A stretch of DNA of 64,000 nucleotides from Mixta gaviniae (lineage in GTDB: Bacteria > Pseudomonadota > Gammaproteobacteria > Enterobacterales > Enterobacteriaceae): contig NZ_CP026377.1 of the NCBI RefSeq assembly GCF_002953195.1, forward strand, positions 3,968,001 through 4,032,000, read 5' to 3'. Below are positions 20,719-30,525 of the stretch, one piece after another; positions within the stretch are counted from its first letter, which is position 1; the number at the start of each line of letters is the position of its first letter. The notes under the pieces were generated by a model that saw only the letters and a program-made list of their open reading frames with translations, was not told where the DNA came from and did not search any database. The position numbers and the translations under genes are program-made.

Positions 20719-23700
20719 GTGCGCCTGATCCTCTCTTTTATTCTCGTCTGTTTCTTTACCCTGCCCGCGTACGCCGCCAGCGCGCCTGACGCGGCGCAGG
20801 TGCGCCAGGAGCTGGAGCAGGCGAAATCCGCCAAATCCTCGCCGGCCCAGGCTGAACTGGTGCAAACGCTGGAATCCGCGCTGAGCTTTATCGACGCCCG
20901 CAACGAATCGCTGGAGCGGGCGAAGCAGTATCAGCAGGTGATCGATGATTTCCCTAAACTGGCGCGCGAGCTGCGCCAGCAGATCGCCAGCCTGAACGAC
21001 AGCCCGCGCACGCTGCACGGCGGCCTGACCAGCGCCGAGCTGGATCAGGAGATCCTGCAGGTCAGCAGCCAGCTGCTGGAAGAAGGACGCCAGGCGCAGC
21101 AGGAGCAGGATCGCGCCAGAGAGATCAGCGATTCTCTTGGCCAGCTGCCGCAGCAGCAAACCGAGGCGCGCCGCGCGCTAAGTGAAAGCGATCGCACGCT
21201 ACAGGGCCAGGCAGTCGCCTCCGGCGCGCTGGCCCAGGCGCAGATCTACGCCCGCCAGGCAGAATCGGCGGCGCTGAAGGCGCGGGTCGACGAGCTGGAG
21301 CTGGCGCAGCTATCGGCCAATAACCGGCAGGAGCTGGCGCGGATGCGCGCCGAGGTGCATCAGAAAAAAGCGGAGCAGCTGGACGACTATCTGCAGGCGC
21401 TGCGCAATCAGCTTAACGGCCTGCGCCAGCGTGAAGCGGAGCTGGCGCTGGCGCGCACTGAGCAGCTGGCGGAGAACAGCGGCGATCTGCCGCCGTCGAT
21501 CACCGAGCAGTTTCACGTTAACCGCGAGCTTTCTGCTGCGCTTAACCAGCAGGCGCAGCGTCTCGATCTTATCGCCTCGCAGCAGCGTCAGGCCACCAAT
21601 CAAACCATTCAGGTTCGCCAGGCGCTTGGCACGATCCGCGAGCAGTCGCAGTGGCTTGGCGCCTCTAATCTGCTCGGCGAGGCGTTGCGCGCGCAGGTGG
21701 CGCGCCTGCCGGAGATGCCGAAATCGCAGCAGCTGGACAGCGAAATGGGCCAGCTGCGCGTACATCGTCTGCACTATGAAGATCTGCTCAGCCGCCAGCA
21801 GCAGCTGCGCCAGCTGAAGCAGGAGAATGGCGCGCCGCTGACCAGCGAGCAGCGCCGCATCCTTGACGCACAGATCAAAACCCAGCGGGAGCTGCTTGGC
21901 TCGCTTATTTCCGGCTGCGATACTTTGATTCTTGAAGTGACCAAGCTGAAAGTGGCCAACAGCCAGCTGGAAGACGCGCTCGGCGAGATCAAAGAGGCCA
22001 CGCACCGCTATCTTTTCTGGACCGCCGACGTCAACCCGCTGAGCCTGAGCTATCCGCTGGATGTGGCGCGTGATCTGAACCGGCTGCTGTCGCTTGATAC
22101 GCTGGGCCAGATGGGCGGCGCGCTGATGATGATGGTCACCAGCCGCGACACGGTGCTGCCGATTCTGGGCGCGCTGCTGCTGGTCGGCTTCAGCATCAGC
22201 TCGCGCCGCCACTACAATGCGTTTCTGGCGCGCGCCGCCGGGCGCGTCGGCAAGGTGACGCAGGATCATTTCACCCTGACACTGCGTACCGTTTTCTGGT
22301 CGATTCTGGTCGCCCTGCCCCTGCCGGTGCTGTGGGGCGCGCTCGGTTTCGGCCTGCAGCACGCCTGGCCCTACCCGGTGGCGGTAGCGATCGGCGATGG
22401 CGTGACCGCCACGCTGCCGCTGCTCTGGGCGTTTATGATCAGCGCCGCCTTCGCCCGTCCCAACGGGCTCTTTGTGATTCACTTCCGCTGGCCGCAGCTG
22501 CGGGTGGCGCGCGCCATGCGCTACTATTCGCTCTCCATCGGCTTTATCGTGCCGCTGATTATGCTGCTGATTACCTTTGCCAATCTCGAGGATCGGCAGT
22601 TCTCCTCTACTCTGGGGCGTCTCTGCTTTATTCTGATCTGCGGCGCGCTGAGCCTGGTCACCGTCAGCCTGAAGCGCGCCGGCATCCCGCTCTATCTCGA
22701 TAACGAGGGCAGCGGCGACAACGTGATCAACCGCATCCTGTGGAATCTGCTGATCTGTATTCCGCTGGCGGCGGCGCTCGCCTCCTGTACCGGCTACCTG
22801 GCGACCGCGCAGGCGCTGCTGGCGCGTCTGGAGACGTCGGTCGCCATCTGGTTCCTGCTGCTGGTGATCTACCACATTATTCGCCGCTGGATGCTGATCC
22901 AGCGGCGGCGCATCGCCTTCGATCGTGCCCGTCAGCGGCGCGCCGATATGCTGGCGCACCGCGCGCGCGGCGAAGAGGAAACGACCGCGCAAACGGCAGA
23001 CGGCGTCGACGTCGATGAGCCGGTTATCGATCTTGACGCTATCAGCGCGCAGTCACTGCGGCTGGTGCGTTCTATCCTGACGCTGATTGCCCTGCTCTCG
23101 GTGATTGTGCTGTGGTCAGAGATCCACTCCGCCTTCGCCTTCCTGGAGAATATCAAGCTGTGGGACGCCAGCAGTACCGTACAGGGGGTGGAAAGCCTGC
23201 ATCCGATCACCCTCGGCTCGGTGTTGATCGCTATCCTGATTTTCATCATCACCACCCAGCTGGTGCGCAATATGCCCGCCCTGCTGGAGCTGGCGCTGCT
23301 GCAGCATCTCAGCCTGACGCCCGGCACCGGCTACGCCATCACCACGCTAACCAAATATCTGCTGCTGCTGATCGGTGGGCTGCTTGGCTTCTCGATGATC
23401 GGCATCGAATGGTCGAAACTGCAGTGGCTGGTGGCGGCACTCGGCGTGGGGCTGGGGTTCGGTTTGCAGGAGATCTTCGCCAACTTTATCTCCGGCCTGA
23501 TCATTCTGTTTGAGAAGCCGATCCGCATCGGCGATACGGTTACCATCCGCGATCTCACCGGCAGCATTACGCGCATCAACACGCGTGCTACCACCATCAC
23601 CGACTGGGACCGCAAAGAGATTATCGTGCCAAACAAGGCGTTCATCACCGAGCAGTTCGTTAACTGGTCGCTTTCCGATTCGGTAACGCGCGTGGTGCTG

Positions 23701-24045
23701 ACGGTGCCGGCGCCGGCCGGGGTCGACAGCGAGCAAGTGACAGCGCTGCTGCGGCACGCCTGCGAACGCTGCAGCTACGTGCTGGATACCCCGCCGCCTG
23801 AGGTGTTCCTGGTCGATCTGCAGCAGGGCATTCAGCTGTTCGAGCTGCGCATCCACGCAGCGGAGATGGGCCATCGCATGCCGCTACGGCATGAGCTGCA
23901 TCAGCTCATCCTGCAGGGCTTCCGCGAACAGCATATCGAAATGCCCTTCCCGCCGTTCCAGGTGCGTATGGAGACCGCCGCGAAGCGGACGCCCGCCAGC
24001 AACGGCGCGCCGACCACGCGCACCTTTAAGTCAGGCGGACTGTAG
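20719..24045 (+). CDS. mscM: MscM, miniconductance mechanosensitive channel
   Basis: MscM (YjeP) is a large MscS-family channel that releases solutes under hypo-osmotic shock. The 1108-residue product matches the E. coli length. It has a signal peptide (LILSFILVCFFTLPAYAAS), a long periplasmic coiled-coil region rich in Gln, Ala and Arg (about residues 20-430), many membrane segments (about 470-890) and the MscS pore and beta domain (GVGLGFGLQEIFANFISG, EKPIRIGDTVTI, IIVPNKAFITE). The start is GTG at 20719, since the nearby ATG at 20711 quickly hits a stop. Confidence 0.95.
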   Translation: MRLILSFILVCFFTLPAYAASAPDAAQVRQELEQAKSAKSSPAQAELVQTLESALSFIDARNESLERAKQYQQVIDDFPKLARELRQQIASLNDSPRTLHGGLTSAELDQEILQVSSQLLEEGRQAQQEQDRAREISDSLGQLPQQQTEARRALSESDRTLQGQAVASGALAQAQIYARQAESAALKARVDELELAQLSANNRQELARMRAEVHQKKAEQLDDYLQALRNQLNGLRQREAELALARTEQLAENSGDLPPSITEQFHVNRELSAALNQQAQRLDLIASQQRQATNQTIQVRQALGTIREQSQWLGASNLLGEALRAQVARLPEMPKSQQLDSEMGQLRVHRLHYEDLLSRQQQLRQLKQENGAPLTSEQRRILDAQIKTQRELLGSLISGCDTLILEVTKLKVANSQLEDALGEIKEATHRYLFWTADVNPLSLSYPLDVARDLNRLLSLDTLGQMGGALMMMVTSRDTVLPILGALLLVGFSISSRRHYNAFLARAAGRVGKVTQDHFTLTLRTVFWSILVALPLPVLWGALGFGLQHAWPYPVAVAIGDGVTATLPLLWAFMISAAFARPNGLFVIHFRWPQLRVARAMRYYSLSIGFIVPLIMLLITFANLEDRQFSSTLGRLCFILICGALSLVTVSLKRAGIPLYLDNEGSGDNVINRILWNLLICIPLAAALASCTGYLATAQALLARLETSVAIWFLLLVIYHIIRRWMLIQRRRIAFDRARQRRADMLAHRARGEEETTAQTADGVDVDEPVIDLDAISAQSLRLVRSILTLIALLSVIVLWSEIHSAFAFLENIKLWDASSTVQGVESLHPITLGSVLIAILIFIITTQLVRNMPALLELALLQHLSLTPGTGYAITTLTKYLLLLIGGLLGFSMIGIEWSKLQWLVAALGVGLGFGLQEIFANFISGLIILFEKPIRIGDTVTIRDLTGSITRINTRATTITDWDRKEIIVPNKAFITEQFVNWSLSDSVTRVVLTVPAPAGVDSEQVTALLRHACERCSYVLDTPPPEVFLVDLQQGIQLFELRIHAAEMGHRMPLRHELHQLILQGFREQHIEMPFPPFQVRMETAAKRTPASNGAPTTRTFKSGGL

Positions 24046-24058
24046 GGACGAAAACGAC

Positions 24059-24088
24059 AACGCGCTCCGGCGACAGACGGAGCGCGTT
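24059..24088. terminator. Bidirectional hairpin between mscM and epmA
   Basis: Perfect 11-bp inverted repeat AACGCGCTCCG / CGGAGCGCGTT with an 8-nt loop, between two convergent genes. U-richness is better on the minus strand (TTGTCGTTTTCG), so it may serve epmA best. Confidence 0.7.
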
Positions 24089-24102
24089 GAACAGCGAGCG
24101 TG

Positions 24103-24160
24103 GCGATCGACCGGGAAGGCGATCGCCGCGCTTTAGCAGCGATCGACCGGGAAGGCGATC
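24103..24160. repeat. 22-bp direct repeat copying the 3' end of epmA
   Basis: The 22 bases at 24139-24160 (coding the last epmA codons, before Cys-stop) recur exactly at 24103-24124, just outside the gene. It looks like a short tandem duplication of the gene end with a 36-bp period. Confidence 0.85.
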
Positions 24161-25110
24161 ACCTCGCTCAGGGCTTCCGCCTTCAGCGCCAGCATAACCA
24201 GACGATCCACCCCCAGCGCGACGCCGGAGCTGGCCGGCATGCCATGTTCCAGCGCGGCCAGCAGGTTGGTATCGATAGGCTGCTGCGGCAGTCCGCGCGC
24301 GGCGCGGCGGCGGTTATCCTGCTCAAAGCGTTGACGCTGCTCGCGCGCGTCGGTCAGCTCGCGGAAGCCGTTCGCCAGCTCAATGCCTTTAAAGTAAACC
24401 TCAAAGCGCTCCGCCACACGGTGATCTTCGGTGCTGATCTCCGCCAGCGCCGCCTGCGTCGCCGGGAAGTGGTAAATAAAGGCCGGCTTCTCCTGGCCGA
24501 TCTTCGGTTCCACGCCCAGCATAAACAGCAGCTGCAGCAGCGTATCGCGATCCTCTTCCCTGTTGGCCAGGTCGCCTACGCCCAGTTTCTCTGCCGCTTC
24601 GCGCAGCTGCGCTTTATCGGCGGAAAGCGGATCGACCTCCAGATGGCGGATAAAGGCCTGCTGATAAGAGAGCGATTCCGCCGGCTGGCACTCCAGCACC
24701 TGCTGCAGCAGATCGTCCACCTCATTCATCAGGCGGTACATATCGTAGTGCGGACGATACCACTCCAGCATGGTGAATTCCGGATTATGGTGACGCCCCG
24801 CCTCTTCATTACGGAAGCTACGGCCCATCTGATAGATCGGCCCGCTGCCCGCTGCCAGCAGACGTTTCATATGATATTCCGGGCTGGTCATCAACCACAG
24901 ATCCAAACCCTGCGAAGCGCCGGGGCCGACAAAGCGCGTCTGGAAGGTCACCAGATGAATATCGGTGACCGTAGCCTGACTCATCGCCGGGGTTTCCACC
25001 TCCAGTACGCCGCGATCGGCGAAGAAACGACGGATTTCCGCCAGAATTTTCGCACGTTTCAGCAGGTTAGAGATGGGTGCGCTCGGCTGCCAGCTTGCCG
25101 TTTCGCTCAT
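24133..25110 (-). CDS. epmA: EpmA, EF-P-(R)-beta-lysine ligase
   Basis: EpmA (GenX/PoxA/YjeA) is a class II lysyl-tRNA synthetase paralogue that attaches (R)-beta-lysine to EF-P Lys34 and lacks a tRNA-binding domain. The 325-residue product shows class II motif 2 ([20 protein letters not shown]) and motif 3 ([14 protein letters not shown]). Its target gene efp (33207-33773) and partner epmB (33815-34843) lie in this window. Confidence 0.97.
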   Translation of the reverse strand: MSETASWQPSAPISNLLKRAKILAEIRRFFADRGVLEVETPAMSQATVTDIHLVTFQTRFVGPGASQGLDLWLMTSPEYHMKRLLAAGSGPIYQMGRSFRNEEAGRHHNPEFTMLEWYRPHYDMYRLMNEVDDLLQQVLECQPAESLSYQQAFIRHLEVDPLSADKAQLREAAEKLGVGDLANREEDRDTLLQLLFMLGVEPKIGQEKPAFIYHFPATQAALAEISTEDHRVAERFEVYFKGIELANGFRELTDAREQRQRFEQDNRRRAARGLPQQPIDTNLLAALEHGMPASSGVALGVDRLVMLALKAEALSEVIAFPVDRC

Positions 25111-25508
25111 GGGGTTTACTCCTCAGTCAAACAAGGGGATGCAGTCTACTCGTAACGCCGTTGGCAGACAAATCCGCGCGGATAAAACCGCCGTATTTTT
25201 CGCCTGCCTGCGCCGCGCACCGACGCCCCGGCCACGTTCACTGACCGCAGGCCGGCGACATACAGATTTTTAACGTTGTTTTATCAAGTTTTTCCCGGCG
25301 CTGCCGATGGAGCAAGACGCGTTGCGCGAAAACTGGCCGGAGAGTCAATCCCCGCCAAAGCGGCGCCGTAAGCCGCGCCGTTGCTGAAAAAGCGCGTCAG
25401 CCGCTAACGATAACGTAAAGCCCCACATCCCCAGGAGAGTGCGCTGGGATAAGTGATATTTGTAGATCCGTATAGTGATCTGCTTCAGACAAAGGGATAA
25501 GGACGATA
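25111..25508. other. Intergenic region upstream of the chemoreceptor gene
   Basis: About 400 bp with no supported gene. It separates epmA (minus) from the chemoreceptor (plus) and so should hold both promoters. I looked for a sigma-28 promoter for the chemoreceptor and found none that fits. Confidence 0.5.
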
Positions 25509-27062
25509 ATGTCAGTGAAGAATATGAAAGTCGGTTTTCGACTGGGCGCAGCATTCAGTTTAGTCATCCTGCTGCTGATTATTGTGAGCGCAACAGCAGT
25601 CATTAAAATCAATAACATTAATACCGCCGTAGAAAATATCGTTAACGATCGCTATATCAAAGTCAGGCTGGCGTTTGATGTGCGCGATGGCGTTAACAAC
25701 CAGATTAAATTTCTGCGCGGCATGGTGATCGATACGCCCCGTCCCGAAATGAATCAAAAGCGTTTTGGCCAGCTTGAGCAGGCGACGCAGCAAACCAACG
25801 AAGCGATTGAACAGATCGCCCGACTGCAAACTACCGCCGTCGGCCAGAAAAAAATCCTGGCGGTCAAAGAGGCGGCACAGGGCTTCGCCGCAGCGAGCCA
25901 GCAGCTGCTGACGCTGATCCGCGAGGGCAACGTCGACGCCGCCGCCGACTATGCGCTGCGTAAAATGACGCCGGCGCAAAACGCCTTCCTCGATATCGTG
26001 GTGAAATTTGCCGATTCCCAATCCTCCCAGCTGCAGGGTGAAGGCGCGCACGCGGTGGCGGACGCCACCACCGCCATCAATATCACGCTGATCTTCTCCG
26101 CGCTGGCGATTGTTGCGGCGCTGCTCCTCGGCTACTTCCTGACCCGCTCAATTGTGCAGCCGCTGCGCGCCGCCGTCAGCATTGCGGAAAACGTGGCGGC
26201 CGGCGATCTGCGTACGGTTATTAAGGCCGACTCATCGGATGAAACGGGCCAGCTGATGCAGGCGCTGAAGAAGATGAACGACAATTTGCTGCAAATCGTG
26301 ACCGAAGTGCGCGCCGGCACCGACCTGATCGCGACTGCCTCCAGCGAAATCTCCGCCGGCAATATCGACCTCTCCTCCCGTACCGAACAGCAGGCCAGCT
26401 CGCTGGAAGAGACAGCCTCAGCAATGGAGCAGATGACCTCCACCGTGAAGCAAAACGCCGATAACGCCCGTCAGGCTAATCAACTGGCGGCGCTGGCGTC
26501 AAACGTCGCGGTGCAGAGCGGCAATGCGGTGAAGCAGGTGGTCACGACCATGGAGGCCATCAGCAGCTCATCGCGCAAAATCGTCGATATCATCAGCGTG
26601 ATCGACGGCATCGCCTTCCAGACCAATATTCTGGCGCTGAACGCGGCGGTCGAGGCGGCGCGTGCCGGCGAGCAGGGCCGCGGCTTCGCGGTGGTGGCAT
26701 CTGAAGTGCGCAGCCTGGCCCAGCGCTCCGCTTCCGCCGCCAAAGAGATCGCGCAGCTGATCGAAGATTCGGTGAATAAAGTCGATGAAGGCGGCCGTCA
26801 GGTGGCTAACGCCGGCAGCACCATGAACGAGGTGCTGACCAGCGTGAAAAGCGTGACGGAAATTATGGGCGAGATCTCTATCGCCAGTAGCGAGCAAAGC
26901 ACCGGCATCGATGAGATCAATGCGGCGATCACCCAGATGGACCAGGTGACGCAGCAGAATGCCGCGCTGGTTAATCAGTCTGCGGCAGCGGCGCAGGCGA
27001 TGCAGGAGCAGGCCGCCCAGCTGGCTCAGGCGATGCGGGTATTTAAGGTCAACGCCGTCTGA
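25509..27062 (+). CDS. Methyl-accepting chemotaxis protein
   Basis: This is a transmembrane chemoreceptor of 517 residues. It has TM1 (FSLVILLLIIVSATAVIKI), a periplasmic four-helix-bundle ligand domain (about 35-190, resembling 4HB_MCP), TM2 (LIFSALAIVAALLLGYFLT), a HAMP domain, and the signalling tip (DGIAFQTNILALNAAVEAAR, EQGRGFAVVASEVRSLAQRS). The C-terminus ends KVNAV and lacks the NWETF-type CheR/CheB-docking pentapeptide, so adaptation may need help from other receptors. The ligand is unknown. ATG at 25509 with AAGGA upstream. Confidence 0.93.
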   Translation: MSVKNMKVGFRLGAAFSLVILLLIIVSATAVIKINNINTAVENIVNDRYIKVRLAFDVRDGVNNQIKFLRGMVIDTPRPEMNQKRFGQLEQATQQTNEAIEQIARLQTTAVGQKKILAVKEAAQGFAAASQQLLTLIREGNVDAAADYALRKMTPAQNAFLDIVVKFADSQSSQLQGEGAHAVADATTAINITLIFSALAIVAALLLGYFLTRSIVQPLRAAVSIAENVAAGDLRTVIKADSSDETGQLMQALKKMNDNLLQIVTEVRAGTDLIATASSEISAGNIDLSSRTEQQASSLEETASAMEQMTSTVKQNADNARQANQLAALASNVAVQSGNAVKQVVTTMEAISSSSRKIVDIISVIDGIAFQTNILALNAAVEAARAGEQGRGFAVVASEVRSLAQRSASAAKEIAQLIEDSVNKVDEGGRQVANAGSTMNEVLTSVKSVTEIMGEISIASSEQSTGIDEINAAITQMDQVTQQNAALVNQSAAAAQAMQEQAAQLAQAMRVFKVNAV

Positions 27063-27068
27063 TCCCCC

Positions 27069-27105
27069 TTCGCCTTCCGCTCCCGGTCGGGTGGCGGAAG
27101 GCGAA
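27069..27105 (+). terminator. Hairpin after the chemoreceptor gene
   Basis: A 12-bp inverted repeat (TTCGCCTTCCGC / GCGGAAGGCGAA) starts 6 bp past the stop. No U-run follows it, so termination strength is uncertain. Confidence 0.5.
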
Positions 27106-27146
27106 AACCGCGCCGGTAAATCGCCTTGCGGCTATCCGGTGAAAAC

Positions 27147-27188
27147 ATCGAACACATCAAAATCGGCCGACGCGCCCTGTCCTACACT
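27147..27188 (+). promoter_or_regulatory. Probable FNR-dependent frd promoter
   Basis: ATCGAACACATCAA at 27147-27160 resembles the FNR site of the E. coli frd promoter as I remember it (ATCGATCTCGTCAA). A -10-like TACACT lies at 27183-27188. If transcription starts about 7 nt after it, the site centre falls at -41.5, the usual position for an FNR class II activator. The left half is degenerate against TTGAT. Confidence 0.5.
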
Positions 27189-27231
27189 GGCTAACCCGAA
27201 AGAGTTACTTCGCGTTCGCAGGGAGGTATAA

Positions 27232-29022
27232 GTGCAAAGCGTACAGGCCGATTTAGTGATTGTCGGCGCCGGCGGCGCCGGTCTGCGGGCGGCTATCGCC
27301 GCCGCCGAAGCCCATCCAGCGTTATCTATCGCCCTTGTGTCAAAAGTCTATCCGATGCGCAGCCACACCGTGGCTGCCGAAGGCGGGGCCGCCGCCGTCA
27401 CCCAGCAGCATGACAGTTTCGACGCCCACTTTCACGATACCGTCGCCGGCGGCGACTGGCTGTGCGAGCAGGATGTGGTGGACTATTTCGTCCGTCACTG
27501 CCCCGAAGAGATGATCCGCATGGAGCAGTGGGGCTGCCCCTGGAGCCGCAGAGCGGACGGCAGCATCAACGTACGCCGCTTCGGCGGCATGAAAATAGAG
27601 CGCACCTGGTTCGCCGCCGATAAAACCGGCTTCCATATGCTGCATACCCTGTTTCAGACCTCGCTGAAGTATCCGCAGATACGTCGCTTCGACGAGCATT
27701 TCGTCCTCGATCTGCTGGTGGATGATGGACGCGTCGGCGGGCTGGTGGCGCTGAATATGATGGAGGGCACGCTGGTGACGCTGCGGGCGGGCGCGGTGGT
27801 GCTGGCGACCGGCGGCGCCGGACGTGTCTACCGCTACAACACCAACGGTAGCATCGTGACCGGCGACGGCATGGGCATGGCGCTGCGCCACGGCGTGCCG
27901 CTGCGCGATATGGAGTTCGTGCAGTATCACCCTACCGGCCTGCCCGGCTCCGGCATTTTAATGACCGAGGGCTGCCGCGGCGAAGGTGGCATCCTGGTGA
28001 ATAAGGATGGCTATCGCTATCTGCAGGATTACGGGCTTGGCCCGGAAACGCCACCCGGCGCGCCGAAAAACAAATATATGGAGCTGGGCCCGCGCGACAG
28101 GGTCTCGCAGGCGTTCTGGCATGAATGGCGCGCCGGACGCACCCTCGCCACGCCGCGCGGCGATGTGGTCCATCTCGATTTACGCCACCTCGGCGCGCAA
28201 AAGCTGCATGAGCGGCTGCCTTTTATCTGCGAACTGAGCAAGGCCTACGTCGGCGTCGATCCGGTCACCGATCCTATTCCGGTGCGCCCCACCGCCCACT
28301 ACACCATGGGCGGCATCGAAACCGACGCGCGCGGCGAAACGCGGATTCAGGGGCTGTTTGCCGCCGGGGAGTGTGCGTCCATCGGCCTGCACGGCGCTAA
28401 CCGTCTTGGATCGAACTCGCTGGCGGAGCTGGTAGTGTTCGGCCGCCTGGCGGGCGAACAGGCGGCCGCGCGCGCCCAGGCGAGCCGTCCCGACAACGCG
28501 CGCGCGCTGCAGGCGCAGGCGCAGGATGTCGAACGGCGTCTGCTGGCGCGCATCAACCAGCCGGGCGATGAGCGCTGGTCAACGCTGCGTGACGAGATGG
28601 GGCGCAGCATGGAGGAAGGTTGCGGCATCTACCGCACGCCGGCGCTGATGCAGCAGACCATCGACACGCTGGCGTCGCTGAAGCAGCGTTTCCAGCGCCT
28701 GCATATCCGCGACAGCAGCAGCGTTTTCAATACCGAGCTGCTTTATAGCCTCGAGCTGGAGCATAGCCTGAACGTGGCCGAATGCATGGCGCACGCCGCT
28801 TTGCACCGCAAAGAGTCGCGCGGCGCGCATCAGCGGCTGGATGAGGGCTGCCAACAGCGCGACGATGCGCACTATCTCCATCACACCCTGACCTTCTTCA
28901 CCCCCGACGGCGCGCCGCGCATCACGACGTCGCCGGTGAAGATCACGCGTCTGCCGCCGGCGCAGCGGCTCTACGGCGCGGAGGCGGAGGCCGCGCCCGC
29001 TCAGGAGGTTTCTCATGACTAA
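27232..29022 (+). CDS. frdA: Fumarate reductase flavoprotein subunit
   Basis: FrdA carries the covalent FAD and reduces fumarate to succinate in anaerobic respiration. The 596-residue product has the FAD motif ([19 protein letters not shown]), the flavin-linking His in [15 protein letters not shown], and the catalytic region ([38 protein letters not shown]). The GTG start at 27232 matches E. coli frdA, with GGGAGG upstream. It overlaps frdB by 8 bp. Confidence 0.97.
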   Translation: MQSVQADLVIVGAGGAGLRAAIAAAEAHPALSIALVSKVYPMRSHTVAAEGGAAAVTQQHDSFDAHFHDTVAGGDWLCEQDVVDYFVRHCPEEMIRMEQWGCPWSRRADGSINVRRFGGMKIERTWFAADKTGFHMLHTLFQTSLKYPQIRRFDEHFVLDLLVDDGRVGGLVALNMMEGTLVTLRAGAVVLATGGAGRVYRYNTNGSIVTGDGMGMALRHGVPLRDMEFVQYHPTGLPGSGILMTEGCRGEGGILVNKDGYRYLQDYGLGPETPPGAPKNKYMELGPRDRVSQAFWHEWRAGRTLATPRGDVVHLDLRHLGAQKLHERLPFICELSKAYVGVDPVTDPIPVRPTAHYTMGGIETDARGETRIQGLFAAGECASIGLHGANRLGSNSLAELVVFGRLAGEQAAARAQASRPDNARALQAQAQDVERRLLARINQPGDERWSTLRDEMGRSMEEGCGIYRTPALMQQTIDTLASLKQRFQRLHIRDSSSVFNTELLYSLELEHSLNVAECMAHAALHRKESRGAHQRLDEGCQQRDDAHYLHHTLTFFTPDGAPRITTSPVKITRLPPAQRLYGAEAEAAPAQEVSHD

Positions 29023-29746
29023 CGCAACCCTTACCCTGACGCTGCAGCGCTATCACCCGGAGCGGGATAGCGCGCCGTATGATCAACAGTTCACGGTACC
29101 CTGGGATGAACAGACTTCGCTGCTGGACGCGCTGGGCTATATCAAAGATAACCTCGCGCACGATCTCGCCTGGCGCTGGTCGTGCCGTATGGCGATTTGC
29201 GGCTCCTGCGGCGTGATGGTTAACGATATCCCCAGGCTCGCCTGTAAGACCTTTCTGCGCGATTACCCCTATGGCCTGCGCGTCGCGCCGCTGGCTAACT
29301 TTCCGGTAGAGCGCGATCTGGTGGTCGATATGAGCCGCTTTATCGCAAGCCTGGAGGCGATCAAGCCCTGGATTATCGGCAATCCGCGCGTGCCGGCGCA
29401 GGGCGCCAATCCGCAGACGCCAACGCAGATGGCGCGCTATCACCAGTTTGCGGGCTGTATCAACTGCGGACTCTGCTATGCCGCCTGTCCGCAGTTCGGC
29501 CTGAACCCGGAATTTATCGGCCCGGCCGCCATCGCGCTGGCGCATCGCTACAATCTCGACAGCCGCGATCGCGGCAAGGCGGAAAGAATGTCGCTGCTGA
29601 ACGGCGATAACGGCGTCTGGCCCTGCACCTTTGTCGGCTTTTGTTCCGAGGTCTGCCCGAAGCATGTCGATCCCGCCGCGGCGATCCAGCAGGGCAAAGT
29701 GGCGAGCGCCAAAGACTATCTTCTCGCCCGGCTGAAACCGCGCTAA
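29015..29746 (+). CDS. frdB: Fumarate reductase iron-sulfur subunit
   Basis: FrdB carries electrons from menaquinol to FrdA through three Fe-S clusters. The 243-residue product shows the 2Fe-2S ligands ([13 protein letters not shown]), the 4Fe-4S set [12 protein letters not shown] and the 3Fe-4S set [13 protein letters not shown]. It is coupled to frdA by overlap, and frdC follows 7 bp downstream. Confidence 0.97.
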   Translation: MTNATLTLTLQRYHPERDSAPYDQQFTVPWDEQTSLLDALGYIKDNLAHDLAWRWSCRMAICGSCGVMVNDIPRLACKTFLRDYPYGLRVAPLANFPVERDLVVDMSRFIASLEAIKPWIIGNPRVPAQGANPQTPTQMARYHQFAGCINCGLCYAACPQFGLNPEFIGPAAIALAHRYNLDSRDRGKAERMSLLNGDNGVWPCTFVGFCSEVCPKHVDPAAAIQQGKVASAKDYLLARLKPR

Positions 29747-29753
29747 GGAGCTG

Positions 29754-30152
29754 ATGATGATAAGCAAACGCAAACCCTGGTCGCCGCCGGTAAGTGCTGG
29801 CTGGTGGCGCCATCTGGCTTTCTACCGTTTCTATATGCTGCGCGAGGGCACTGCGCTGCCGGCGCTCTGGTTCAGTCTGGAGCTGATTTTCGCGCTATAC
29901 GCGCTGAAAGGCGGCGCGGAACAGTGGGACGCCTTCGTCAGCTTTCTGCGCCATCCGCTGGCGCTGCTGCTGAACCTGATCGCGCTGGCGGCGGCGCTGC
30001 TGCACAGTAAAACCTGGTTTGAGCTGGCGCCGAAGGCCGCCATAGTGATAGTGAGAGGGAAAACGCTGCCGCCGCAGCCCATCATTATCGCCCTGTGGAT
30101 CGTAATGCTGCTGGTGACGCTCGGCGCGCTGTGGCTGGCGTTGGCAGCGTAA
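29754..30152 (+). CDS. frdC: Fumarate reductase membrane anchor C
   Basis: FrdC, with FrdD, anchors the enzyme in the inner membrane and helps bind menaquinol. The 132-residue product has the conserved PFYRF-like motif ([20 protein letters not shown]), three hydrophobic segments and [12 protein letters not shown]. Two adjacent ATGs are possible at the start (29754 and 29757). Confidence 0.95.
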   Translation: MMISKRKPWSPPVSAGWWRHLAFYRFYMLREGTALPALWFSLELIFALYALKGGAEQWDAFVSFLRHPLALLLNLIALAAALLHSKTWFELAPKAAIVIVRGKTLPPQPIIIALWIVMLLVTLGALWLALAA

Positions 30153-30162
30153 GGAGGAGAAG

Positions 30163-30524
30163 ATGCAACAACCGCAACAACCGCAACGATCGGATGAGCC
30201 GCTATTCTGGGGGCTATTTGGCGCCGGGGGATGTGGGCAGCGTTGTTCTCACCGGTGGTGGTGCTGCTGGTCGGCGTGCTGCTGCCGCTGGGCTGGTGGC
30301 CCGCCGATGCCTTAAGCTATCAACGCATTTTTGATTTCGCCACGACATTAATCGGGCGCGGGGTGATTTTGCTGGCGATTGTTCTGCCGCTGTGGTGCGC
30401 GCTGCATCGTCTGCATCATGGCGCGCACGATCTGAAATGGGCCATTCCCGCCAGCAAATGGTGGTTTTACGGCGCCGCCGTTATCCTGACGGTTGTCGCT
30501 GCGGTGGGGGTCGTCACGCTGTAG
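30163..30524 (+). pseudogene. frdD: frdD with a one-base frameshift in a G run
   Basis: FrdD is the second membrane anchor of fumarate reductase. From ATG 30163 (AAGGAGGAG upstream) the frame gives [23 protein letters not shown] and then goes wrong after the five-G run at 30226-30230. The next frame continues exactly where homology requires: [20 protein letters not shown], ending [13 protein letters not shown] at 30524. One extra base in the G run would restore a 120-residue protein. The rest of both halves looks intact, so this is either a recent mutation, a phase-variable tract, or a base missed in a homopolymer. If real, the complex would lose its D anchor. Confidence 0.9.
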
Positions 30525-30525
30525 C

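Noticed and set aside
25381..25508. Sigma-28 promoter for the chemoreceptor gene
   Set aside because: TAAAG is present, but no GCCGATAA follows at the right distance.
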